From positions 1-5,711 of the forward strand of contig JABSPP010000125.1 of NCBI GenBank assembly GCA_013214275.1: 5,711 nucleotides of DNA, written 5' to 3'. Shown here in pieces: positions 1 to 5,227 of this stretch (the stretch's first letter is position 1; each line of letters begins with the position of its first letter). The notes below the pieces were generated by a model. That model had not been told where the DNA came from and made no database searches. It saw only the letters and a list, made by a program, of their open reading frames with translations. Both the position numbers and the translations under genes were made by a program. Source of the stretch: Flavobacteriaceae bacterium. GTDB taxonomy: Bacteria > Bacteroidota > Bacteroidia > Flavobacteriales > Flavobacteriaceae.

Positions 1-91
1 GCCCAGAAAGCAAAAAAAGGAAACAATGGGTGCGGGCGCCTGCCCAAGAAAAAAGACCGCACCCATTGTTTCCTTTTTTTGCTTTCTGGGC
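1..91. repeat. Perfect 35-bp inverted repeat at the window edge
   Basis: Bases 1-35 are the exact reverse complement of bases 57-91, separated by a 21-base loop (36-56). The arms contain the block GCCCAGAAAGC, an A7 or T7 run, and CCCATTG. The arm begins exactly at base 1, so the repeat may continue outside the window. No coding sequence is recognisable. On the minus strand a short frame opens within the second arm and reads back through the first arm to the edge, but it resembles no known protein. A fold-back of this size could be a strong hairpin in DNA or RNA, or a chimeric end made during amplification or assembly. Confidence 0.9.
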
Positions 92-162
92 CTGATTTCG
101 GTGACTTTTCCGCTTTTTTTGCTTTCTGGGCGATTTCCTTTTTTGACTTTCCTTTTTTTGCT
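1..162. repeat. Low-complexity repeat family (T7-GCTTTCTGGGC units)
   Basis: A unit of about 20 bases, CCTTTTTTTGCTTTCTGGGC on the plus strand, occurs at 72-91, with one change at 112-131, and in inverted orientation at 1-20. A partial copy (CCTTTTTTTGCT) lies at 151-162, and a related block (TTTCCTTTTTTGACTTTC) at 136-151 fills the gap. The block is strongly strand-asymmetric, with pyrimidines on the plus strand, and is richer in G and C than the DNA next to it. Copies are 40 bases apart at most and differ in spacing. I cannot assign it to a known repeat family. Confidence 0.75.
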
Positions 163-350
163 ATTTAAAAAAGCATTTTTTTTTTAGTTCTTTGAATCTA
201 TAATTAACGAATATCTCCGCCTTTATATAAAAATATATTTATTCAATCTTCTTACAGCTCGTTGAAAGATTTTAATTTTTATAATGTTTAAATTTATTCT
301 AAATTTTAAATTACCACATATAGGCGGAATACTAATTTGGTCTCTGCAAC
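163..350. other. AT-rich gene-free stretch with GGCGGA inverted arms, possible small mobile element
   Basis: No plausible gene is present. The stretch is almost only A and T between 223 and 320. An imperfect inverted repeat brackets this core: ATATCTCCGCCTTTATAT around 211-228 and ATATAGGCGGAATACT around 319-334, sharing a 7-base core TCCGCCT / AGGCGGA (216-222 and 322-328). Homology to enolase ends close to its right border, near 350. By inference this could be a miniature element, or the end of an insertion sequence, that landed in eno. I see no transposase and no clear target-site duplication, and long homopolymers nearby (A6, T10 around 167-185) would also suit an assembly break. Confidence 0.35.
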
Positions 351-527
351 CATATATGCTTTTCCACCATCCCTGAGTTCTACAGCTTCGTGCTCACCTG
401 TAGAGGCCCCCGAGGGAACAGCTGCTCTACCAGTGATCTCATTTTCTGTCGTAACATCTACTTCAACTGTTGGATTCCCTCTAGAATCAAAAATTTGACG
501 TGCATGGATGTGTAAGATTATACTCAT
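306..527 (-). pseudogene. eno: enolase, truncated after about 59 residues
   Basis: Enolase converts 2-phosphoglycerate to phosphoenolpyruvate in cytoplasmic glycolysis. The reading frame starts with the canonical N-terminus: HARQIFDSRGNPTVEVDV at residues 8-25, then the mobile active-site loop PSGASTG at residues 38-44, then EAVELRDGGKAYM at residues 47-59. A normal enolase continues with a GKGV-type sequence and reaches about 430 residues. Here the match stops near position 351, and 14 unrelated residues lead to a stop at 306-308. The whole TIM-barrel domain with the magnesium ligands and the catalytic lysines and histidine is missing, so the product cannot be active. The location after carA is the usual flavobacterial place for eno, so this was, or is, the native locus. 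It may be a real disrupted gene with an intact copy elsewhere, or an intact gene broken by a chimeric contig end. Confidence 0.85.
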
Positions 528-632
528 ATTACTTAAAGTTTTGATCTTTTGAATTTATTTGCAAGCTAATTTACGTATAAAGGAGGGTTTTTGAAGATAC
601 AAAATGTAATTTTATACGAAAACGATTTCAAC
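528..632 (-). promoter_or_regulatory. eno upstream region, promoter expected but only weakly visible
   Basis: The DNA between the carA terminator and the eno ATG should hold the eno promoter. On the minus strand TAAATTAG (573 to 566) matches the Bacteroidota -7 element TAnnTTTG at all but one of its six specified bases. It lies 38 bases before the ATG, and the same octamer precedes carA. I do not find a convincing TTTG-type -33 element at the right distance. There is no strong Shine-Dalgarno sequence just before the start, which is normal for this phylum. Confidence 0.3.
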
Positions 633-658
633 AAAAAACCCACTCTAGGTAGAGTGGG
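633..658 (-). terminator. Intrinsic terminator downstream of carA
   Basis: CCCACTCT at 639-646 pairs with AGAGTGGG at 651-658, giving an 8-bp GC-rich stem with a 4-base loop. Read on the minus strand, the stem is followed by six T residues (638 to 633). This is a classic Rho-independent terminator for transcripts coming from carA. It sits about 160 bases past the carA stop, so the carA message would have an unusually long 3' tail unless another transcript starts in between. Confidence 0.85.
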
Positions 659-668
659 AAAAATTGCT

Positions 669-791
669 ATGAAAAAGAAAGTGATGAGTAAACATCATGT
701 CTTAAAGTTAACGTTTGGATTTCAATACCACAGTAGTTTATCGATGAAAAGCCGCTGTTTATCGATGAGTTGTAAAACTGAGGTCTTTTAA
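669..791 (+). CDS. Possible 40-residue small protein on the opposite strand (doubtful)
   Basis: An ATG-started frame of 40 codons lies on the plus strand between the carA terminator and the carA 3' end, in DNA with no other gene. The product would be basic and rich in Ser, Met and Lys, with the repeated motif SLSMK / CLSMS that arises from the DNA direct repeat at 736-768. There is no good ribosome binding site; the ATG follows the terminator stem by 10 bases. The frame is also open upstream to a TTG at 591. I do not recognise a family. The apparent protein repeat is more simply explained by a duplicated DNA binding site, so I regard coding as unlikely but not excluded. Confidence 0.15.
   Translation: MKKKVMSKHHVLKLTFGFQYHSSLSMKSRCLSMSCKTEVF
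736..768. promoter_or_regulatory. Pair of direct repeats GTTTATCGATGA, 21-bp period, LytTR-like site
   Basis: GTTTATCGATGA occurs at 736-747 and again, identical, at 757-768. The start-to-start distance is 21 bp, two turns of the DNA helix, so both copies face the same side. LytTR-family response regulators (AgrA, AlgR, VirR) bind two direct half-sites with a GTTnRk core at this period, and both copies fit that core as GTTTAT. Each copy also carries the palindrome ATCGAT. The target promoter is not clear: eno lies to the left on the minus strand and the end of carA to the right. The pattern is seen directly; the link to LytTR is inference. Confidence 0.45.
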
Positions 792-815
792 GAAAATTTC
801 AGATCAAAACAGATA

Positions 816-1934
816 TCAAACAAGTGATGATTTAACTTTTTTTATGTTTTTGATAAATTCATCAAAGAGATATTCTGCATCTTTTGGACCTGGACTTGCT
901 TCAGGATGATATTGGACAGAAAAACAGTTTTTGCCCTTTATTCTGATACCCGCCACAGTTTGGTCATTTAGATGTACATGAGTAATTTCTACATTTTCGC
1001 TGGCCTCTGTTTCTTCTCTATTTATGGCAAAACCGTGATTTTGAGAGGTAATCTCTCCCTTTCCTGTGAGTAAATTCTTAACGGGATGATTAATCCCACG
1101 ATGCCCGTTGTGCATCTTATAGGTAGAAATTCCATTTGCCAATGCGATTACTTGATGACCTAGACAAATTCCAAATAATGGTAAATCTCTACTAATAATT
1201 TCTTTTGCAAGAGATTGTGCGTCATGAAGTGGCTCTGGATCTCCTGGGCCATTTGAGATGAAATATCCGTCTGGATCCCAAGAATATAAATCCTCAAAAC
1301 TTGCATTGTATGGATACACCTTAATGTAAGCACCTCTTTTAGCTAAATTCCTGAGGATATTTTTCTTAATGCCAATATCGAGTGCTGCAATTTTTATATC
1401 AGCATTTTCGTCACCCACAAAATAAGGCTCTTTTGTGGAAACCTTAGATGCCAATTCTAAACCTTCCATAGTGGGGACTTTAGATAATTGATCTTTTAAT
1501 AAGTCTATATTATTAGTCTCAGTAGAGATAATTGCGTTCATGGCTCCATGATCTCTAATATAGGAGACTAAAGCTCTGGTATCAACGTCTGAAATCGCTA
1601 CTAAATGGTGCTTTGTAAACCAATCTTTAAGGTTTCCGCTGGAATCTACCCTTGAGTGTTCAAAACTAAAATTTCTTACTACCAAACCAGCTATCTTGAT
1701 TCCATCTGATTCAACTTCTTTATCATGAACTCCATAGTTTCCAATGTGTGCATTGGTAGTAACCATGATTTGACCGTAGTAAGATGGATCTGTAAAAATC
1801 TCTTGATACCCTGTCATTCCAGTATTAAAACAAATCTCACCAGTAGCAGTCCCCTCAATTCCAATAGATTTACCATAGAAGATTGTGCCGTCTGCTAATA
1901 AAACAATTGCTTTTTTACGTTGTTGATATTTCAT
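816..1934 (-). CDS. carA: carbamoyl-phosphate synthase small (glutaminase) subunit
   Basis: CarA hydrolyses glutamine and channels ammonia to CarB, which makes carbamoyl phosphate for pyrimidine and arginine synthesis in the cytoplasm. The 372 residues match the usual family length. The N-terminal CarA-specific domain (about 1-165) holds TGEICFNTGMTGYQEIFTDP at 31-50 and DVDTRALVSYIRDHGAMNA at 116-134. The class I glutamine amidotransferase domain (about 180-360) holds SNGPGDP at 227-233, the nucleophile elbow GICLGHQ with Cys257, and the catalytic His343 and Glu345 in QYHPEASPGP. All key residues are present. carB is not adjacent, which is common in Flavobacteriia. The gene has its own upstream region after a terminator and a terminator downstream, so it is probably monocistronic. 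No pyrimidine- or arginine-responsive leader is evident in the short 5' region. Confidence 0.97.
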   Translation of the reverse strand: MKYQQRKKAIVLLADGTIFYGKSIGIEGTATGEICFNTGMTGYQEIFTDPSYYGQIMVTTNAHIGNYGVHDKEVESDGIKIAGLVVRNFSFEHSRVDSSGNLKDWFTKHHLVAISDVDTRALVSYIRDHGAMNAIISTETNNIDLLKDQLSKVPTMEGLELASKVSTKEPYFVGDENADIKIAALDIGIKKNILRNLAKRGAYIKVYPYNASFEDLYSWDPDGYFISNGPGDPEPLHDAQSLAKEIISRDLPLFGICLGHQVIALANGISTYKMHNGHRGINHPVKNLLTGKGEITSQNHGFAINREETEASENVEITHVHLNDQTVAGIRIKGKNCFSVQYHPEASPGPKDAEYLFDEFIKNIKKVKSSLV

Positions 1935-1957
1935 TGAATCAGTCTATGTGTTAGTTT

Positions 1958-1987
1958 CTAATTTACTTGTTACCAAAAAAAGACAAC
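1958..1987 (-). promoter_or_regulatory. Candidate carA promoter
   Basis: On the minus strand GTTG (1987 to 1984) and TAAATTAG (1965 to 1958) are separated by 18 bases. This approximates the Bacteroidota sigma-A pattern of a TTTG-like -33 element and TAnnTTTG at -7. The -7 element lies 23 bases before the carA ATG. The -33 element overlaps the stem of the preceding terminator, which is unusual but leaves no other room. Both elements are imperfect. Confidence 0.35.
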
Positions 1988-2006
1988 TTATGGAGTTGTC
2001 TTTTTT
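1975..2006. terminator. Terminator after the 243-residue exported protein gene
   Basis: AGACAACT at 1981-1988 pairs with AGTTGTCT at 1994-2001 around a 5-base loop (TATGG). Flanking A and T runs extend the helix to about 13 bp. On the minus strand the hairpin is followed by a T run, and it starts 5 bases after the stop codon of the upstream gene. With T runs on both sides it could act in either direction. Confidence 0.85.
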
Positions 2007-2010
2007 AAGT

Positions 2011-2742
2011 TTAGATAATATTATCTAAATTATTGAGAACCTTTTTTAAGTCATCAATACTCTTGTAAGAAAATTTGTTTCTACTGTAATAGTTTTTAAT
2101 TGCTTTCTTTTCAGTTTCATTTGAAGAGAGTACATCTAGTATAGATTTTTTGTTTAATTTAAATTGAACAGTATTGGCTTCATTGTGAATGTAAAAAGCT
2201 TGTTTGTGTATGAGCTTGTCATTTTTTCTTCCTAGCATTGGATTAACAGAGCCCTCTACTAGTTTTACAGAATGAAAATTCAGAATAGATATTTTATCAG
2301 ATTCAAATACTACCTCAAAAATTCGAGTTCCAATCTCTGAATCTATTTTCTTGAATACTTTCCCCAATATATTGATATTATCAATTTTATCCATATTAAT
2401 GACAAAGATTGAATCTTGCGATATCTTTGTTACAAATCTATTTGTCTTTAAATTGAAATTAATATTATCTAGGACGAAAGTTTTTTTGTCTTTGGATTCT
2501 ATTACTGCCGGAGAGCCTTTCCATTTTTTGAATAAATAAATAGAGCCATCAATAGCTTTAGGTGGATTCACAAACCTCATAGCTTGTCCATAACTTCTTG
2601 ATACTCCTCCTGAACCGCCACTACCAGTGATTCTGTGTAATGTTAAAGCGTTATTCTCACTTACACTTGTTGATGTGCTCTGGGAGTAGCCAATAATGTT
2701 AACCATTAAAAATAGTAGTACTGTTATCTTCATTTTTTTCAT
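2011..2742 (-). CDS. Exported protein of unknown function, 243 residues
   Basis: I do not recognise a named family. The N-terminus MKKMK followed by ITVLLFLMVNIIGYS is a clear Sec signal peptide, with likely cleavage near residues 20-22 (after YS or YSQ). There is no cysteine, so it is not a lipoprotein. The mature part begins with a Ser/Thr/Gly-rich linker (21-50, GSGGSGG at 40-46). A beta-rich region from about 64 to 165 follows, with FNLKTNRFV and DSIFVIN. A helical, basic C-terminus (205-240) reads SRNKFSYKSIDDLKKVLNNLD, a pattern I associate with uncharacterised periplasmic proteins of Flavobacteriaceae. Two start codons are possible (2742 and 2733); both keep the signal peptide. The gene stands alone between terminators, inserted between rplQ and carA, which are normally neighbours. 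The likely location is the periplasm or cell surface. Confidence 0.8.
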   Translation of the reverse strand: MKKMKITVLLFLMVNIIGYSQSTSTSVSENNALTLHRITGSGGSGGVSRSYGQAMRFVNPPKAIDGSIYLFKKWKGSPAVIESKDKKTFVLDNINFNLKTNRFVTKISQDSIFVINMDKIDNINILGKVFKKIDSEIGTRIFEVVFESDKISILNFHSVKLVEGSVNPMLGRKNDKLIHKQAFYIHNEANTVQFKLNKKSILDVLSSNETEKKAIKNYYSRNKFSYKSIDDLKKVLNNLDNII

Positions 2743-2818
2743 TTTTCTGTTATTGTAAGCTGTAAATGGAATTAAATTTTAAAATTAAGCTATTACACTA
2801 ATTCGTAAATGTAAAAAA
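2743..2818 (-). promoter_or_regulatory. Upstream region of the exported protein gene
   Basis: This AT-rich 76-base spacer must contain the promoter of the exported-protein gene, because a terminator ends the ribosomal operon just before it. On the minus strand there are two octamers close to TAnnTTTG, namely TACATTTA near the distal end and TAATTTTA in the middle. Neither has a TTTG element at a good distance, so I do not choose between them. No Shine-Dalgarno sequence is visible before the ATG. Confidence 0.25.
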
Positions 2819-2852
2819 AAAAGGGCAAAGCTAAAGTTAGCTTTCCCCTTTT
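2819..2852. terminator. Terminator of the alpha ribosomal-protein operon
   Basis: AAAGCTA at 2827-2833 pairs with TAGCTTT at 2838-2844. After one C-C mismatch the stem continues as AAAAGGG (2819-2825) with CCCTTTT (2846-2852). On the minus strand the hairpin is followed by a run of ten T (2822 to 2813). It lies 26 bases beyond the rplQ stop and closes the rpsK-rpsD-rpoA-rplQ transcript. The opposite strand has a shorter T run, so it may work weakly both ways. Confidence 0.88.
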
Positions 2853-2877
2853 AACATTTATTTAAAATCTGAAATGA

Positions 2878-3360
2878 TTATTCAGATTTTTCTTCATTTG
2901 TATTTTCTACCTGCTCAGTTGAAGCAACCGCATCATCTGTTTTCTTTCTCCTGCTTCTACGAGTAGATTTTTTTACTTTTTCCCCTTTTGGGTTGTACAA
3001 ATCGTTGTAATCAACGAACTCAATCATTGCCATTGGAGCATTATCTCCTTGGCGATTTCCCAATTTGATAATTCGCACATATCCACCTGGTCTGTCTCCT
3101 ATTTTTACTGAAATCTCTTTGAATAATTCTGTTACCGCGTACTTATTTCTGAGGTAGCTAAATACCACTCTTCTATTATGGGTAGTATCTGATTTTGACT
3201 TAGTAACGAAAGGCTCAATAAACCTACGAAGTGCTTTAGCTTTTGCTTCAGTCGTGTTAATTCTTTTGTGTTCGATTAATGAACAAGCCATATTGGCCAG
3301 CATTGCCTTTCTATGAGCTGTTTTTCTTCCTAAATGATTAAACTTTTTTCCGTGTCTCAT
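2878..3360 (-). CDS. rplQ: 50S ribosomal protein L17
   Basis: L17 binds 23S rRNA in the large subunit near the exit-tunnel side. The core (residues 1-118) is typical: MRHGKKFNHLGRKTAHRKAML at the start, then LIEHKRINTTEAKAKALRRFIEP at 28-50 and PGGYVRIIKLGNRQGDNAPMAMIEFV at 91-116. Residues 119-160 form an extension beyond the roughly 127-residue E. coli protein. It has a basic stretch (KKSTRRSRRKK, 130-140) followed by an acidic end (NEEKSE). Such charged tails are common in Bacteroidota L17 and are probably disordered. It is the last gene of the operon, 76 bases after rpoA, with a terminator behind it. Confidence 0.98.
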   Translation of the reverse strand: MRHGKKFNHLGRKTAHRKAMLANMACSLIEHKRINTTEAKAKALRRFIEPFVTKSKSDTTHNRRVVFSYLRNKYAVTELFKEISVKIGDRPGGYVRIIKLGNRQGDNAPMAMIEFVDYNDLYNPKGEKVKKSTRRSRRKKTDDAVASTEQVENTNEEKSE

Positions 3361-3375
3361 GACCGTTTGTTTTAG

Positions 3376-3419
3376 CTCTCATCTTGCTTCTATCCCTGTG
3401 GAGAGCAAAACTATGAGAG
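3376..3419 (-). promoter_or_regulatory. Stem-loop in the rpoA-rplQ spacer
   Basis: CTCTCAT (3376-3382) pairs with ATGAGAG (3413-3419). Inside that, TTGCT (3384-3388) pairs with AGCAA (3404-3408), leaving an asymmetric internal loop. The hairpin fills most of the 76-base spacer between the rpoA stop and the rplQ start and ends 16 bases before the rplQ ATG. There is no following T run, so it is not a terminator. An RNA-processing, stability or translational-control role is possible but not shown. Confidence 0.55.
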
Positions 3420-3436
3420 GTTAATCTTCATTTTTA

Positions 3437-4429
3437 TTAGTCTCTATCTAGTTTGTATTTACCTAAATCCATTCCAAAAGTAAGCCCCTTAACATTGACT
3501 AGTTCCTCTAATTCAGTTAATGATTTCTTACCGAAGTTTCTAAACTTCATTAGATCACTTTTGTTGAATGATACTAGGTCTCCAAGAGTATCTACCTCTG
3601 CTGCTTTTAAGCAATTTAAAGCTCTAACAGAGAGGTCCATATCAATGAGTCTTGTCTTTAATAATTGACGCATGTGTAATGATTCTTCGTCATATGTTTC
3701 TGTCTGAGCAATTTCATCAGCTTCTAAAGTGATTCTTTCATCTGAAAATAACATGAAGTGATGAATCAAAATTTTTGCAGCTTCTGTTAAAGCATCTTTA
3801 GGGTTGATGGAACCGTCTGTGTCGATATCAAAAACTAGTTTTTCATAGTCAGTTTTCTGCTCTACTCGGAAGTTTTCTATTGAGTATTTCACGTTCTTGA
3901 TTGGTGTAAAAATAGCATCTGTGAAAATTGTTCCAATAGCAACACCAGCTTTTTTATTTTCTTCAGCAGTGACAAAACCTCTACCTTTCTCGATAGTTAA
4001 CTCCATATTTAACTTTACAGTACGATCCATGTTGCAAATTACTAGGTCTGGATTTAGAACTTGGAATCCAGAAATATATTTTTGTAAGTCTCCTGCAGTT
4101 AGCTGGTCTTGGTTAGTTGTTGCGACAGAAACAGTTTCTCTGTCAGATTCTTCAATTTGCTTTTTAAAACGTATTTGTTTTAAGTTTAGGATCATCTCTG
4201 TAACGTCCTCAACAATCCCTTCAATAGTGGAAAACTCGTGCTCCACACCATCTATTCTTAAAGAGGTAATTGCGAAGCCTTCCAAAGAGGATAACAATAC
4301 TCTTCTTAAAGCATTACCAACGGTTAGACCAAAACCTGGTTCTAATGGTCGGAATTCAAATCTACCTGAAAAATCAGTAGATTCAATCATAATTACTTTA
4401 TCGGGTTTTTGAAAGTTTAAAATTGCCAT
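3437..4429 (-). CDS. rpoA: DNA-directed RNA polymerase subunit alpha
   Basis: The alpha subunit dimerises to seed RNA polymerase assembly, and its C-terminal domain contacts upstream promoter DNA and activators. The 330 residues are the normal size. The N-terminal domain (about 10-235) contains RFEFRPLEPGFGLTVGNALRRVLLSSL (23-49), the dimer interface, and the insert domain with LNPDLVICNMDRTVKLNMELTIEKGRGFV (125-153). After an acidic linker (235-252) the C-terminal domain (about 258-325) carries LSVRALNCLKAAEV, where Arg269 and Asn272 correspond to E. coli Arg265 and Asn268, and FGKKSLTELEEL, where Lys302 corresponds to Lys298. The DNA-contact residues are therefore kept. It is the third gene of the operon, 103 bases after rpsD, with a structured spacer that may control its translation. 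Confidence 0.98.
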   Translation of the reverse strand: MAILNFQKPDKVIMIESTDFSGRFEFRPLEPGFGLTVGNALRRVLLSSLEGFAITSLRIDGVEHEFSTIEGIVEDVTEMILNLKQIRFKKQIEESDRETVSVATTNQDQLTAGDLQKYISGFQVLNPDLVICNMDRTVKLNMELTIEKGRGFVTAEENKKAGVAIGTIFTDAIFTPIKNVKYSIENFRVEQKTDYEKLVFDIDTDGSINPKDALTEAAKILIHHFMLFSDERITLEADEIAQTETYDEESLHMRQLLKTRLIDMDLSVRALNCLKAAEVDTLGDLVSFNKSDLMKFRNFGKKSLTELEELVNVKGLTFGMDLGKYKLDRD

Positions 4430-4430
4430 A

Positions 4431-4506
4431 TTTTCTTCGTTTTAATTGTTCTTAGGTTGCGCGGTCTGTGGGTATGAAGAAAAACGAACAGACCCTTTGG
4501 CCAAAG
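4431..4506 (-). promoter_or_regulatory. Structured rpsD-rpoA spacer with possible pseudoknot over the rpoA start
   Basis: In the mRNA (minus strand) GGTCTGT (4494 to 4488) can pair with ACAGACC (4469 to 4463) as a 7-bp stem. Its loop contains TTTTCTTC (4483 to 4476), which is complementary to GAAGAAAA (4438 to 4431), one base before the rpoA ATG. The two helices together would form an H-type pseudoknot with 4- and 6-base connectors and a 24-base third loop. A perfect palindrome CTTTGGCCAAAG (4495-4506) sits directly 5' of it. There is no T run, so this is not a terminator. Pairing is seen by eye; function is inferred. Confidence 0.45.
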
Positions 4507-4532
4507 ACCAATGAGATTTATTGATAAATTGG

Positions 4533-5138
4533 TTATTTAGAATACAGTTCAACGATTAACTGCTCTTTGATGTTCTCTGGAATTTGTAGCCTTTCAGGGG
4601 CTTTTGTAAAAGTTCCTTCTTTCTTATCAGAATTCCAGGTTAACCATTCATAAACAGTACTGCTAGATGCCAGTGAATTTTCGATAGCCTGCAATGATTT
4701 TGATTTTTCTCTAACTGCAACTACATCTCCTTCTTTGAGGGAATAGGATGGAATATTTACGATATCGCCATTTACAGTAATGTGCCTATGAGAAACTAAT
4801 TGTCTCGCAGCCCTTCTTGAATTAGCAATCCCTAAGCGAAAGACCACATTGTCTAAGCGAGATTCACATAATTGTAACAATACTTCACCAGTAATTCCTT
4901 TGGAACGAGATGCTTTCTTGAACAAATTACTAAATTGACGTTCAAGTATTCCGTATGTGTATTTTGCTTTTTGCTTCTCCATTAACTGGATAGCATACTC
5001 AGATTTTTTACCTCTTCTTTTTCCGCTTCCATGTTGTCCTGGAGGATAATTTCTTTTTTCAAAGCTTCTATCCTCTCCGAAGATTGCTTCACCAAACTTG
5101 CGAGCAATTTTTGTTTTTGGTCCTGTATATCTTGCCAT
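4533..5138 (-). CDS. rpsD: 30S ribosomal protein S4
   Basis: S4 is a primary 16S rRNA binder that nucleates the 5' domain of the small subunit and helps decoding fidelity. The 201 residues are full length. The start MARYTGPKTKIARKFGEAIFG and the basic PPGQHGSGKRRGKKSEYAIQLMEKQKAKYTYGI stretch (32-64) are typical. The S4 RNA-binding domain spans about 93-147, with SRLDNVVFRLGIANSRRAARQLVSHRHITVNG. The first 40 residues lack the zinc-binding cysteines found in some S4 proteins, so this is the zinc-free form. The C-terminus PERLQIPENIKEQLIVELYSK is canonical. It lies between rpsK and rpoA. In other bacteria S4 represses its own operon by binding mRNA, which makes the structured spacers on both sides notable. 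Confidence 0.98.
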   Translation of the reverse strand: MARYTGPKTKIARKFGEAIFGEDRSFEKRNYPPGQHGSGKRRGKKSEYAIQLMEKQKAKYTYGILERQFSNLFKKASRSKGITGEVLLQLCESRLDNVVFRLGIANSRRAARQLVSHRHITVNGDIVNIPSYSLKEGDVVAVREKSKSLQAIENSLASSSTVYEWLTWNSDKKEGTFTKAPERLQIPENIKEQLIVELYSK

Positions 5139-5152
5139 TTCTAATTAATTGT

Positions 5153-5204
5153 GATAGGGATTATGAATTCAGGCTTATATCCTCCGATAATCTTGACTCC
5201 TATC
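5153..5204 (-). promoter_or_regulatory. Nested stem-loop upstream of rpsD
   Basis: GATAGG (5153-5158) pairs with CCTATC (5199-5204), and directly inside it GATTAT (5159-5164) pairs with ATAATC (5187-5192), with a 6-base bulge on one side. A minimal AGG/CCT hairpin (5171-5173 with 5181-5183) may form in the loop. The structure ends 14 bases before the rpsD ATG, a position suited to translational control of S4. The stems are short and AU-rich, so it needs comparative support. Confidence 0.45.
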
Positions 5205-5227
5205 TGATTTTTAACCTATTGAGTTAT

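Noticed and set aside
1..73. Minus-strand frame starting at an ATG inside the inverted repeat and running off the window
   Set aside because: The sequence is set by the palindrome and homopolymer runs, has no ribosome binding site of note, and shows no protein family.
1..162. CRISPR-like array from the repeated T7-GCTTTCTGGGC units
   Set aside because: Copies are few, imperfect, irregularly spaced and partly inverted, with low-complexity content and no cas genes.
2351..2539. 62-codon plus-strand frame within the exported-protein gene
   Set aside because: It is antisense to a well-formed gene with a signal peptide and terminator, and has no independent support.
3897..4412. 171-codon open frame on the plus strand
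   Set aside because: It lies entirely antisense to rpoA, whose product is unmistakable; the translated sequence resembles nothing and follows from rpoA codon use.
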